Origin: Tetrapyrgos nigripes
Lineage: Eukaryota > Basidiomycota > Agaricomycetes > Agaricales > Campanellaceae
Length of the DNA: 64,000 bases
Direction: 5' to 3'
Assembly: GCA_013368315.1 (NCBI GenBank)
Contig: JAACJM010000255.1
Span: forward strand, 1 to 64,000
Every line of letters starts with the position of its first letter. The stretch's first letter is position 1. The translations under genes and the position numbers were made by a program. Below the pieces are notes generated by a model. The model saw only the letters and a list, made by a program, of their open reading frames with translations. It was not told where the DNA came from and searched no databases. Of this stretch, positions 36,801 through 48,872 are shown in pieces.

Positions 36801-38617
36801 GAATGTAAGCAAAATGATGTGCAGCACCAGACGATGGTTTCGGCCGGGTATATTTTGATAACCCCAGAAAATAGATATATACTGGCCATAACGACGCATT
36901 TCCGAAGGTATTGACTCGAGTTGCATCAGAATAGATCATGATGGGTACCATCAGCCATGGATAGGAGCAGAAGGGTCATCGAGGGGTGGTGGAACTGATT
37001 TTGGGTGTGTGTATGAAGGATATGGTGGTTCATTGTCAGCAGATGACTCAGAGCTTGAACCTGCACCAGACTCCGAGTCTGACGATGACTGAGAACCAGA
37101 CTCTGAGCCCGATGATGACCCAGAACCAGACTCCGAGTCTGACGATGAACTAGAACTAGAGCTAGACTCTGAGTCTGATGATGAATCCGATCCTGAAAAA
37201 GATGGATGGACAGGTGGAATAATGGGAGCGGAGCCTGGAATATGATCCACCAATTCACCTAGCATTTGCTGCTGCTGATCCAAAAGCTCGCATTCAAGAT
37301 CCAGATACTCATCAGCTGTGAAAACTTCGCCATATAGCCGATCAGGTGTCGAAGTTGCGGTAGGCTTCCAAAATTCCCGGAATCCAGATAATGAAAATTT
37401 GAGAAAACCATCATCTTCAAACGCCGTGCGGATAACTTCAACAAAACTGCGTCGATGTATACCATTGATCTCCAACACAGGAGCATTTTCCTCCCCTCCA
37501 ACACTCCCAGCACTCGGAAGAGGAATGCTAACCGAGCCTTCGGTCCAAACATGAGAGGAAAAGATGGTGTTGATATCGCCATTCTTTGGTTGGTCCAGTC
37601 GTTTGATCTCCGTGGCTGCATGAAAATTGTTGAGATCAGCAAGGTTAAAATCACCCTTCTTCAGAACAGTATTGATAAGGCGATCGACATGTGCCAAGCT
37701 GAGATTTCCATTGGCTTCAGAATACCAATTTGCAAGACGAAATGATGTGGGATTCAGGAATGGTGCAAACCAGTCACCCTCACTTCTCTCCTCCTCGGAA
37801 ATCTCATCTGCCGAAAGCTGGAGATGCGAATGAGCAAGATACTGCTTCGCATCATCTGCAACTGCAAATGTTGGTGCTTCTCCTAGCTCATCAATCTCGG
37901 ATACATCAGGATAACGACCAGGAAGAGTTTGATATGTCCGATAAACACAAAATTGATCTGACTCTGTGGTGTGTTGAGCTGGGACAAAGGGAGCTGGCGA
38001 TGATGATTGTGATGGAATTGAGTTCTTCACTATTGGGGATTCATCAACAAGGGTTTCGGGTTCAGGTTCAGGCACAACTTGAAGTTGGGTGATGATTCGC
38101 TTGTCATGGTAATTAAAATCGCGAAAGTGTGCTGGGATGCGAACAGTACGGCTAGGCCTGGTAACACCTTCGTGTTGAGCTTCAGATTGAGTATCTATTA
38201 TCCAAAGGATCATGTTCTGGTTCGAGTTGGGGCTCTGGTGTGCCAGGAATAACGTCCAAGTCGGCAATATCTGTATAAAAAACCGCATATACCGTCAAAA
38301 AATACTCCGAACCAGGCCAATCATTACTTACACTCTTCAAGAGGCTGAGAGATAGACTGGGACTCATAGTTCTTGGGTACTTGATTTGGCATGGAAGGGG
38401 TAGCAACCTTTGAGATGCGTCAGAAGAGTCAATTGATTATACAATTTCATACCTTTTTGAATTTTTTGGCAGTTTTGTTGAAGGTTTTTCGTACTTTACT
38501 CGTATTGATAACATTCAACGAGTCCTGATAGGATTTACAGCGGTTCTGATGGCTCGTTATGGTCCTCGAAGTGTCTTTTTGAAAGGTTTGGTTGCAATGG
38601 TCGCATTTCCAGACCAT
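33883..38617 (-). pseudogene. Plavaka-type (CACTA-like) transposase, near full length with frame breaks
   Basis: Eleven exons can be traced from ATG 38617 to 33883 with 47-70-bp introns. Order: a CX2C..HX4C finger (CDHC..HQNRC) at the N-terminus; a variable region; FAPFLNPTSFRLANWYSEAN; EINGIHRRSFVEVIRTAFED; an unusual Ser/Asp-rich insert (about 37000-37195); the catalytic-region block MIYSDATRVNTFGNASLWPV. Then HLKRELMQAIWFLLLDDDF; CADGVWRR; YSADYPEK; the knuckle CPCPRCEIEKKDI; FAVDLMHEFELGVFKSLFEH; FEDIL; TWHALAKLRLHSETTL; a basic Lys/Arg/Glu insert; EHRLVKVFYVRTNRRNF; TYDRRRDQDFINPRTRSDVM; YFLWVRWY; FGFIHPKDVVRAVHLIP. Frame breaks are seen near 38190, 36955, 36560, 35320, 34570 and 34180, so this copy is probably inactive. 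In active relatives the enzyme cuts and pastes the element's ends. It is divergent with the gene at 38838. Confidence 0.85.
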
Positions 38618-38837
38618 TTGTGAGGCTCTATTAGCACAAAAGCTTGCTGATATATGGGAAGATTCAAATATGAAAGAATTACACAGTTCTTACATCAAAT
38701 TCGTGTACTATAGGCACCTATGCACTACTTTGAAGCGACGAGGAGAAGGGAAAAAAGCGTGAAGTCACAGCACATGACCTGTGACATGGTCAAAAAGCCA
38801 GGAGACGTGCGTCCCTTCTTTCCCTCCAACCACCATC
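38618..38837. promoter_or_regulatory. Shared divergent promoter region
   Basis: Only 220 bp separate the start codons of the Plavaka transposase (minus) and the DUF6698-like gene (plus). Both promoters must lie in it or overlap the genes. No specific box was identified. Confidence 0.45.
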
Positions 38838-40915
38838 ATGCTTCATTCTACACCGGCTGCTCCTACTTCTCCTCTACCTAGCGACGATTCCCAGGCCGCA
38901 AAGACAAAAAGCAAGCACAAACATCGCCGCAAGAAGGACAAACATCACAAGAAACGCAAACGCACACCTAGCTTGGAAGAAGCTGAGCAATCCATCGATG
39001 CTATCGACGACTTGCTAGACTTTGATGGACCCACTGCAGAAGAAGATCCTGAACCTTCTGGTACCTCTAGGAAGCGCAAGAACCCCACCGCCCATTCAGC
39101 CCCGCACAAGAAACAAAAGTCAACGACTCCGGAGGCCCAAAGTAGGGATTCTGAGGACTCAGATGCTAACCCCGAGGCAGTGTAAGTCTCTAGTCATTTC
39201 ACTCTTAAACCCTAGTGATTAACTCTACTGAATGCTCGTCTTACAGATCTGCAAGACGCGCCGGCCGATGGTATGCAAGACGGGGCGACCTCTGGATCCA
39301 TCCTCACGATGTTATCATTACTGGCCTTCAGTATTCGCAAGATGCCCAAGATGAGTCTGATGATGCCTCCAAGCCTAAGAAGAAGAAAAAGAAGGCTACT
39401 GCAATGCAAGAGTGAGTTCATGACTAGGTATATGCACATATATCCTGACTTTTTTACCTACCAGACGTGCGCTTGAGGTTTATCGACGCCTTTTGGAGGA
39501 CAATGACCCCAATTTCCGTGACCTGTGCAAGATTTTCGTTGCTAGCAAGGACAGTGAAGATGGCAAGGACGGTGAACAGGAGGATGAAGATGTGGATGCT
39601 GACATCGAAGACGATGCAGTCAATTTCAAGGCTCTCCAGTCCTATACAAAGAAGGTATGTCTTAAACATTTCCTTCAACCGCTCACCACTTTACTAATAT
39701 GGTCTCTCTCCCTCTTTCCCTCTTCGTCTTCCTCCCTCTTCGTCTCCCTCCCTCTCTGTCTCCCTCCCTCTTCGTCTCCCTCCCTCTCTGTCCCCTACTC
39801 TGTCCGTCACCCTCTCTTTCTCTATCTAGATGCAACTCCATGCTGCCAGAGCGAGATCAGACGATACAGGAAAACTCAAGCGTGACATGGACCGATTGTT
39901 GGCCAACCCTTCCGCAAGACGGGTCAAGATTTTCTCAAAGACGAGTATGGGGTGGTATGACAAGTACACGGCACGGCTTTTGTGTCCTATCGATGACTTG
40001 GACGATTTTGATGAGGACCCAGATACGTGTGTTGACTACCTTTTTTTCTTCACGACCATCTGATGATATATCTTATGCAGGTACATGGACAATGTTTTGA
40101 CTGGGACCGGTAGCAAGCACTGGTCGGAGTGGTCAACATTCCTGTACGACGAGGGACTTGTTGACAACGATAACCCTGCAGCTGGTCTCTTCCAGGGGCC
40201 CCTTCTTGTTCGCGTGCGTGTCCAGTTTGACTTTACTTTATTGCGTTGACCTCAGGTGTTTTTTTTTAGGTTGGCAAACACATCTACTTCTCCACTGGCC
40301 TCACAAAGAACACTGGCGCCAAGACAAAGTCACCCGTCTCTCGCATTCATGGCATGACTGAGATCACCGCGGAAGACGTTGCTTACTGTTGTGTCCAGGT
40401 ACTCTTTCTTTTTCTAACTACTATAATCACTCTAACAGCCTCTCTAGACTCGGTTCCTGTTGTCGTCACAAACGACTTGGGGCCATATGGACCATGGCTT
40501 CAACATCAAGGAGTTCTACTGGGGAATCATCCGATTCTTTAGAACTAATCGCAAGGGGTCTAGGCGATACTGAAGTGGTGGAATAAGTACGTTGTCCTTA
40601 TTTTTCTTTGTATTTATTCTCTTCTCATTTCCCCAACCTAACTCTGCTTCTCATAGGGAGGTTTTCGACGGCGCCGGTGGTACAAAGGAGATGACAGTTG
40701 CTCCCCTCAAGAACAGCCGTTTCTCTCGACTCATGCAAGACGCTGATCCTTCAGAATCTGAGTCCGAGCCCGACCCCGACCCCGAGGAAGAAAGCAATGA
40801 AGACAACAGTGAGCCACCTCCTTCAAGCCGGTCTGCTAGCGTGCTGGTGGAGGAAGATGGGGATGTCACCGGGACTGCTGCTCGTTCTGGGGATGAGAGT
40901 CAGGAGGATGCTTAG
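38838..40915 (+). pseudogene. DUF6698-like protein paired with the Plavaka transposase, one frame break
   Basis: Eight exons join in frame: 38838-39181, 39247-39411, 39465-39654, 39830-40026, 40081-40213, 40270-40398, 40448-40586 and 40657-40915. The exception is one frame slip near 40555, before ILKWWNKEVFDG. The N-terminus is very basic (HKHRRKKDKHHKKRKR, likely nuclear). The middle has RDLCKIFVASKD, KLKRDMDRLLANPSARR and GWYDKYTARLLCPIDDLDDF. The core has FLYDEGLVDNDNPAAGLFQG, GMTEITAEDVAYCCVQTRFL and FNIKEFYWGIIRFF. The tail is acidic. This order matches my memory of the basidiomycete DUF6698 family, whose function is unknown. The divergent arrangement with a transposase suggests an accessory transposon protein. 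It may still be translated up to the slip. Confidence 0.65.
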
Positions 40916-41171
40916 TCAGTGCTCATCTTTCTTTGTGGCTTGTGCTCGCCTTCTTGCTCTTTTCACATTATGGACTCTATTGTTATGCTATCGTGCTTTC
41001 GTATTGATCTCCATGTTGCTGTACTCATATTACTGTTTGTCTGTTGTATGTTGTACTCAATGCAAAGTGTATGCTATTTTTAATGATTTACTGAGGGATC
41101 CCAGTTTTATTGTACTATTGTACCAGCTACTCGGGTATTGCCTGAAGTGGTCCACCTTTTCAGGTATACTC

Positions 41172-41264
41172 AGGTATACTGAGATATTCATCACCTTTTC
41201 AGGAATGAGCCTGCCAGCGAGGTGGAGGTATACCTGAAAAGGTGATGAATATCTGAGTATACCT
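41172..41264. repeat. Inverted repeat, 32-bp arms
   Basis: The left arm (41172-41203) and right arm (41233-41264) pair with one mismatch around a 29-bp loop. The words AGGTATACT and CACCTTTTCAGG are repeated within and just before the arms. It lies about 260 bp past the DUF6698-like gene and could be the subterminal region of the two-gene element or part of its terminator. Confidence 0.75.
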
Positions 41265-41492
41265 CATCATACCTCTGCTGATGAGAACGCGAGCTTGTTT
41301 ATCTGAGAAAAACAGAGGTGACTGATCTGGTAGGGTTTTTCTTTCTTGGTATGTCGAGGTAATGAATACATGACTTGATATGTAATGTACACTTTTTGTG
41401 ATGTGTATCCACCTCCTTCTTCGTTCTCCAGCCTTCTTCACATGCATTCTATGTAACGAACCTGATCAACCATTCACCATTGCGCATGCGCC

Positions 41493-41740
41493 ACCGGCTT
41501 GAGTATATTTCAGTAAGTAAGCTAAATGAAATTCCCTTTTGTCTTAGTCCGGTCTAGTATGTTCCTTTGGCCTTGTCGGTTGCAACGTCTATCATATTAT
41601 CCAGTTATCTCAACCTCGCCACAGGCTACTAGTTAAGCCTTTGTAGTTACCTCTTAGAGAATTAGCGCTAGTTGGCCTTCGCTCCCGTCAATACATAGCC
41701 GTAGAGCATGCGCACCGGGCCCGTAGGCCTTTGATTATGA
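41493..41740 (+). repeat. Right copy of the direct repeat flanking the Plavaka two-gene unit
   Basis: Same orientation and motif order as 33125-33400, with an extra CTAGTTAAG-containing patch near 41630. Confidence 0.75.
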
Positions 41741-41744
41741 TCTG

Positions 41745-43870
41745 CCAGTGAGTCATAGCGCTGAAGAGTCGACATAGTCGACTGCCTGATTAATTCTTCT
41801 CTTGTTCTTCTCTGCCGCCTACTACTAGTAAGAGATGGCCTGCCGAGAGGCCGTTTACCTGTTGCTCCTCGGCGCTTGCTATCGGTGGGTGACTCATCTC
41901 GACTGCATCGTCCCTGGCTACCTGGAAAAACCGAATCAAATCGGCCCCGTCAGTCGATGGTGATGAATCATAGATTGGAAGAGAGTTCACTGTCGTTGAA
42001 TATTGAAGAACGGGAGGACCTACAATCGCAACGCACAACGTTGAATACAAAGATATACGTACGTGCGCGCTTTACTACCCAATTACTACCTTCAAGTTCA
42101 TGAAAGAAATCAAGCAAATACAAGGACATTTGTAGGGTCATTAATTCTACACTTAGGAATACAAGGATTTGAGAAGCCTTTGGCATTGCTTCTGTAAAGT
42201 TCTTTTCTTTTCTCTCCTTCGAATTCCTCTGCGCCTACATACGCCACCCGCGACGTCCACGCAACTCGATCCGAAAATTCTAGGTACGCGGGTCTATCAT
42301 TGAAGTCCTATATACATATTGTATCTCTCTGATGATCATAATTCGTGATTCGACTCAAGCTCTCACAAACCGGCCGAATACTTACATGGCATACGCCGCT
42401 CCATATGCATGAGGCTCTCAAAATGAAAAGCTGAATACATTGGGTTGGGCTTCAATATTCAAAACGAATCACAATTCAGACTATCGATAATGTATCAATA
42501 CTGGGACTGATGTACACCTCACTAGGCCAGGTTCAGACTTGGAATTAGGAACCATGAATTCGACTTGATAAGTAGAGTCGCAATCGCCGAGGAGAATGGA
42601 TGGATAGAAGATATTTGTAGCAGGATATGATTCATGGCTGTTGTATTTATCCAGGATAAGGTTGTTATGTATGATTGATGGTCAGGTAAGGATGTTAAGG
42701 GGTGTTACGGCGTAAAGATGCGGTAGAGGTAGAAGAGGCCCAAATAAGGTCCAAAAACACATTACAAACGACTCATGAGTAAAAAATCTCCTCCGCAGCG
42801 GAAGTAGATATGATAACGTACCTCATACAGCCCTTCAAGTTACCAGGTGTATGCGCATTTGAAGATTCCTTATAAGCTCAGAATCATACTTAGCCACTAA
42901 CGAGAGAACGAGTTGAAGCTTAGTCGAAGTTTTCCGCGTTCATTTCCGAGTCAACGAACGAACGGCTTAGGGAAGAATATTCCTCATCGCGCAAGACCAA
43001 CTCAAAGCGACCATATGGCATAGAGTCGAATCTCGTAAATGCAAGTTGTCTGTCAGAAAAATTTCTAATGGTAGTGATGTGGTATTCCTACATACTATGT
43101 AGTACGTATACACACAGGGGTTTGATATCCCGCGAACACTCAGGGAGCTTTGGAAATTGCCAGAGGCCTCATAGTATCATACCGTGTTAATGTCGATGGA
43201 AAGGGAACAGGTAAAACTACTTGAACACGTCGAATGATACTACTAGTAGCAGCCCTGCATGTAACTCACCCGGTAGGCCAGGATACGAAAGCAGGCAATT
43301 CCAGTCATAAGGACTGCATATCCTTGTACCAAGAACTTGGGATGGTCCCGTACTCACCGGATGTACCGTAGCGCGGCTGGCACAGATCCAGGACAATTCA
43401 CTGATAAATCCGAGACGTCCAAATTGTGCTGAGTCTTCTCCGTTCAGACTTCGAGGCAATTCATTGCTCAAGAATAACTCAAGATCTAAGGCTTTGAGCT
43501 TTCTATTTTGAGCTATGTGAGCCTCATGCCGGCTAACACGCATAGTGAGTGTCATCCTAGTCTGATTTCACGAGACTACATGCCAGTGTCACCGTGATCA
43601 TGTTGCGGTGATTGTGGATTCAGCCGCCTAGGTCCGGTGGGTACCTACAGAGATGATTTAAATATTTCAAGTTTGATGAGGATTGGGTGATGGGTTGATC
43701 AATTATGTCTGATCGCTGTGCTTCGAGGACATGAGCCTCATGGTCCGTTGATTGTGAGCATCCTACATACTAGTCACGTTGGAATGACTCGGAGTTGGGT
43801 ACGATATGTTTGAAATGATTTGGCCTTCAGAGGCATGAGAAGTTTGAAGATAACAACTCGGAGAGGTATG
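41745..43870. other. Stretch without a recognisable gene
   Basis: Frames of up to about 110 codons overlap on both strands without family motifs. Nothing was assigned. Confidence 0.5.
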
Positions 43871-43872
43871 TA

Positions 43873-44378
43873 TGCTGTGTTAAATGGACCAATATTATTT
43901 CAAACAGAAATCATTAAAGTGGAAAAATTAATCTGAACAGAATTCGAGCCGAATTCTCTCCTTTTTTGCATTTTCCAAATTCATCTCTCCTGAATTCGCA
44001 TTTTTCTTTGTAATCTCTCCCGAACTCAAGCTTTCTGATTGATCCCAACATCAAATTCTCCCCATACTCACAATTTCTCCTCCAAACTCACGCATTCTGA
44101 CTTCATAAATTGAACAGAAGTCACCAAATATTGAGCAGAACTCACACTTTTCTGCTTCATTTGTGTGATTTCTGCTCAATATTTGAGGTAGGGAGGGATC
44201 AAAAGGCTTGAGTTCGGGAGATGTTACAAAGAGTGGATTCGGGAAATATTACAACGACTGAATTTGGAAAATGAGTGGATTCGGGAGAAATTACATAGAT
44301 TGAATTCGGAAAATGCGAAAAATGAGTGAATTCGGAATGATTTCTGTTCGAAATAATATTGGTCCATTTGGCACAGCA
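43873..44378. mobile_element. MITE with long inverted ends and TA target duplication
   Basis: The 506-bp unit starts TGCTGTGTTAAATGGACC and ends GGTCCATTTGGCACAGCA. The inverted ends extend about 42 bp (through AATATTATTTC.AACAGAAATCA) with few mismatches. TA flanks both sides (43871-43872 and 44379-44380), as for Tc1/mariner-type elements. The interior is non-coding and itself fold-back, with repeated GAATTCGG/CCGAATTC and TCTCCCGAACTC words and a central TCAATATTTGA. It ends about 40 bp from the stop codon of the seven-helix gene. Confidence 0.85.
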
Positions 44379-44416
44379 TAGGTATGCAGAAATTTCATTG
44401 AAGTACATCAAAACAT

Positions 44417-45929
44417 TTATACCATCTGCAATTCATCCCTTCCAGTTTCAAAAGGATTATGCCGATAAGTCATAACTACTTTACCATGATCTATCTCTTC
44501 ATGAGTTCCATCCCCATACTGGAAGCTATCTTCCGATAACCTCACCGAACGAGACTCTTGAGTAGAGTTAGACATATTATAGTTAGGACGGCTGTGGGGC
44601 AATCGCGAAGGATGTGCAAATTCTAGAGATCTGGATTGACCTTGCAATGTAGAATCGCAGTGAGTCTTGTATAAAGCAGCTAGAACGATGATGCTGGTTG
44701 GATAGATGACTGCAATGTGAGGTAGGAAGGTGTAGACATAGGTTCTCTCATTTGGGCCCATCTTGACCAGGGTTGAGATTAGTGCTAAGATCTAGAGAGT
44801 ATTTTTTTAGGAAGGTGATTGGAGATTATGCCTATGAAATCAACCTTGACTTACCCAGACCCCACAATACATTGATCCTGATTCCACCAAAAGAATAAGG
44901 ATTTGCTCAACTTGGCTTTTTCTTGACATGCCTCCTCCCAGGTGAGCTTTGATGGATCGTCTGTAATGCCTACATGCCCCCCGAGAGATTAATTCCTCTT
45001 CCAGTGTCAATGAGATTGAGGTTGTATTTTGACTTACCACATTTTACATCCAATCATCACAGTGGCAGCAGAGTTGGTGACTATCAAACAAATGGGGAGA
45101 ATAGCCTTTGCAACACACTGTGCACTATCCCATGTCTTCTAGATAAATTTCAGTCCAGATAAGCCAAAGTGATGACGATAAGAATTAATTACGGATGTGG
45201 TTTGAGCTCTCATAATGATCTCGATAGCATCATAAATGGCTGAGCCTGACGAAAAGGCGGAGTTCATCAGAAACCCGGAAAACATGACGGTCTAGTGATA
45301 TACTCACCAATAGTACCCAGAAGGCATATCATGAGAATAGATTTAAGATACCACTGTCCACCAAGTAGTATCCATGCTCTCCAAACCACAATGGCATCCC
45401 CTAACACGTACTAGCATAATAAATGTTAGTCTCTAATTATTTTGAGGATAAAAATCATACTGACATTCATCCTGCAAAGGACATACTCAATCGCACGCCA
45501 TTTTATTTGCGACGATCCATCCTGATCATATTCTTCCAATGTCTTGACTTTGATCACCTCCAGAGCCAGCTTCGAGGTTAAAATCATCGTTGAGCCAAAG
45601 AACATTATGCTTGTGACCAAGAAGAGGATGTATCTTGTGCGTGATGCTCTGAGGTTTTGGCTTTGAAGTCCGAGGTCAGTTAAGATACGGATAAGTTAAG
45701 GCTCAGGAAGCAGATTTACCATAGGATGAACAGACATTTTGTAAACAACAGAGATTCTATGCCTGACAGAATAAAACTCTCTGATCAGCAACGAAACACT
45801 GCGAGAAACTGGTCAGTACTCACCGTAAAGTAAGCCCTCAATTGTACCTCCGATAATGTAACCTTTGATTTCATCAAATTGGTCACTTGATAAGCCGGAG
45901 AACTCAGAGTTCTGTTTTGGGATATCCAT
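44417..45929 (-). CDS. Seven-helix integral membrane protein (Agaricomycete serpentine family)
   Basis: Eight exons join in frame from ATG 45929: 45824-45929, 45720-45780, 45465-45660, 45308-45410, 45193-45245, 45038-45138, 44855-44969 and 44417-44791. They give 369 residues with no break. Seven hydrophobic segments follow in order, for example ESFILSGIESLLFTKCLFIL, RYILFLVTSIMFFGSTMIL, WYLKSILMICLLGTIG, ILPICLIVTNSAATVMIG, ILILLVESGSMYCGVWILAL and VYTFLPHIAVIYPTSIIVLA. The DAIVVWRAW motif after helix 3 is typical, in my recollection, of a large unnamed family of mushroom seven-helix proteins. The N-terminus is short and lacks a signal peptide. The C-terminal tail of about 75 residues is polar. 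A receptor-like role in the plasma membrane is a guess from topology. Confidence 0.85.
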
Positions 45930-46104
45930 GCAGTGGAGCTGTATAAAAGGTGGAGGCTAGAGATGAATGGGCTACTAGTAGCGCTCTGAGGATTCGAGTA
46001 TCTTACGAACTTTGTGACGGTACTTATATTCAAGAGAATAATGAATACTACACTGATGACAGTGGCGAGGACTTCTTTGTTCAAGTAAACAGCTTGTGCT
46101 GTTT

Positions 46105-46230
46105 GCAACCGTACAGCAAAATATCTTCTATAAGTAGTGGACGTTGCTGTTGCTGTTAGTATTGTTCGAGCTTGTGGTGTTTGCTCTCGTACAGCCTGCC
46201 GAATATCTTCTATAAGTAGTGGACGTTCGA
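46105..46230. repeat. 82-bp tandem duplication upstream of the seven-helix gene
   Basis: ATATCTTCTATAAGTAGTGG followed by ACGTT occurs at 46121 and again at 46203, with similar TTTGC..CGTACAGC sequence before each. It lies about 180-300 bp upstream of the start codon, where the 5' UTR or promoter would be. Confidence 0.7.
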
Positions 46231-46234
46231 TGAT

Positions 46235-48870
46235 TGGGGGGAAAAGCTATAAAAATGCAAATAAACAGGAAGAATATATAAGAATGTTACGAAAAAAAAA
46301 AAAGATAAGGTAAGATTCGATCTCTGATGGACACACTGATATATATTATATGTACTCGATTCGGAATTGGTCTTGACAGCTACTTATTGTGGGTGCTCGA
46401 GAGGACAGCAGCTGTAGGTACTAGGTACTGGTATCAGGAAGATCACAGCATATATATTTGGGAGCACCCTAGTCTGGTTAACTGAATAAACCATAAACTG
46501 TTGGAGAAGGAAAGATCACCAATGGAATAGCACTGCAACAGATACCCACAGAGATGCTTTAAAGAAGACGGTGCTATGCATATACAAAACAGTCCCGATT
46601 CTCCTTCATTTTCTCCTACGAATTTAGCTTACTAAAAAGGAAGAGCTAACCGATGTTACACATCATCGCCTACCAACCATTCCTAATTCGCGTGAACAGC
46701 TTGCCTGGACTAGATCAAGGTCAAGCCTCGAGTTTCACTTCCTACCCATCTACAGAGCACATCAGCCGCATCCATATTCATCCATTGCTTGAGATTTGGA
46801 CTCACCTGCCCATCTTCAAACGTGAAAAATAAACGCTCAGCACAAACGAGTCGAAACAATAGAGATGGCAAGGGGGACCAGATTGAGAACATCGTCGTCT
46901 CATGAGGCATTTACATAAGGTGCGTTCCTGCCGAGGCAACCTGATAGAGTTGCTGATTGTTTTCCTGGCTGTTCGCCTATCCTTCTTTCACTTTCACTCT
47001 CCTTTCGCCATTCCCGAATTTGCGTTTGCCTCTAAGCCTCGTTACGGGACTGTCGCCCTACACAGAACCACACGAATGTACCACAACCACATAGAGATAC
47101 ACCATCCACCCTCCTCGACATTCTATTTTCTCATCTCAAGGTGAACGACGACGACGATGATTCTAACGATCGCCACCGTGACTGTACATCCGACCACACA
47201 ATTTGAAGTCAGCTCAACTTAGCAAGGCAAACCGAGACTATCGTCCAAAATCAGTCAAAGCATTCGAAAGTCAGAGCCTCCACATCAGTCATCCTCCGGA
47301 AACCATAGTTCGCCCGTGAAACTCTCAGGCATCTAACGAGGAAGTCGCTGCCACACTCCACCACTCCGAGTTCCATCCTTCAATCCCAGCATCTCACCTA
47401 CTAATGGTACGCTTGTCCAAAAAGACTTGATTCCGACCACGATGCACCTCGGCCTCGCACTCGAATTCCTGTTCTCGGCGAGAACTACGACATAACTCAG
47501 AGGAGACACCCATTCAAGCGGGAGGAATCAAGTTTCCGGATGGAATACGTCCAAGCATATTGCGAAATGGGCTATGTTTAGAACAGACTTTCTTAATCGC
47601 TACCAGCACAAAGCACAGGTCTGGGTCATACTTAGAGCTCCTTATTACTCGTCCCCTAGGTACTCCATTGTTAGAGCACCACGTCGGAGGCTTCATAGGT
47701 TTCTCTCGGAAGAAGAGTGTGTTGAAGGGAGATACGCTTCCATGAAGGCGCTATGTCGGTGTATACGAAGAATCTCTGTCCACGAGCAGCTGCTAAATCT
47801 CGGCTTGCCCGTCCATTGACACAAACCGTAAGAAACCGCTCGGCTACATCGCCCAACCAGGCACAAATCCCAGTGTATCGCCCAAGGTGAAGTCGCCGCT
47901 GGAACACGATATCGGGTACAAAACCATTAGCGATGGCAAGGCGCTGCAAGACGCAGTCCGAGGTGGTTCTGCTTCGGTAGTTCGTTACCCTCGCATTTCC
48001 GTAAAGGTGGACACAAGAGAGAGACCAGCGGAGAATGACTACTATGTATCTCTGCTATCACGGTCAACGCCCAGCGGTCATAGTCGCAGCGCAAATTCGG
48101 GAGAGTCAGATGCAACGAAGGCTCCAATGAGGGACCTCGAGGTGGCCTATGCACACTAGTAAACTTCCGCGACATCATTGCCAGCCTTATCCCCAGCCGG
48201 TCGTGTCTTCAGCTGAATGAACCTCAAGTCGACCAGACTAAACACGTCCGTACCACCAAGGATCCTATAGACGTGTATATCGTCCTGGTCATGCAAAGAC
48301 ATGAGCACTCTGAAAACATGCGTAAGTTAAGAAAGAACCGACCAGACATCTTTGCCTCATATCGTCCATTTCTTCTTCACGCGAAATCATCTCAAACTTC
48401 GGTCCAAAAAGAGCTGCGTATCGCAGCTCAGAGACAGTGTAGGAGTGTCAAGTTTGATGGTTCTGACATTGCGGACATGGTCGAGGAAGAAGAGGAGTTG
48501 GTCGAAGAGGTCGAGATTATGATAGCAGAAGACGATGCTAGGATAAGTCCAGAGTTCTGTCTGACGTCGTTGAGGGCAGGGAGCGAGTAAATGAAGTAGA
48601 GATCACTGGACAAGTGTGTTTACTAGGAGGGATGGACAATACCACGTTTATCCACTTGATGCCAACCCAGGAAAAATGACCCTGGAAGAGCACAACCGTA
48701 CCGAAACTCGGACAATTGTAGGCTCCTGATTTCTCTTCGTCCCTAGGTACAGGCTCGGTGTCTTCTCTTCATTTTTGGACCATGAGCGCATGTCCGACCA
48801 GCCCTCTGATGGTTACAGTTGCATTGCCCTTGTAGATAGACATTCCGTAGGCTGTAGACATACTCTAGAT
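46235..48870. other. Stretch without a confident gene
   Basis: Several 60-105-codon frames (46710-46910 minus, 47574-47819 plus, 48273-48590 plus) show no family motif. The last has an acidic EEEEELVEEVE run. Nothing was assigned. Confidence 0.45.
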
Positions 48871-48872
48871 TC

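Noticed and set aside
39699..39829. Pyrimidine-rich TCTCCCTCCC run read as Leu/Pro/Ser protein
   Set aside because: It is the long fourth-exon acceptor tract (intron 39655-39829) of the DUF6698-like gene.
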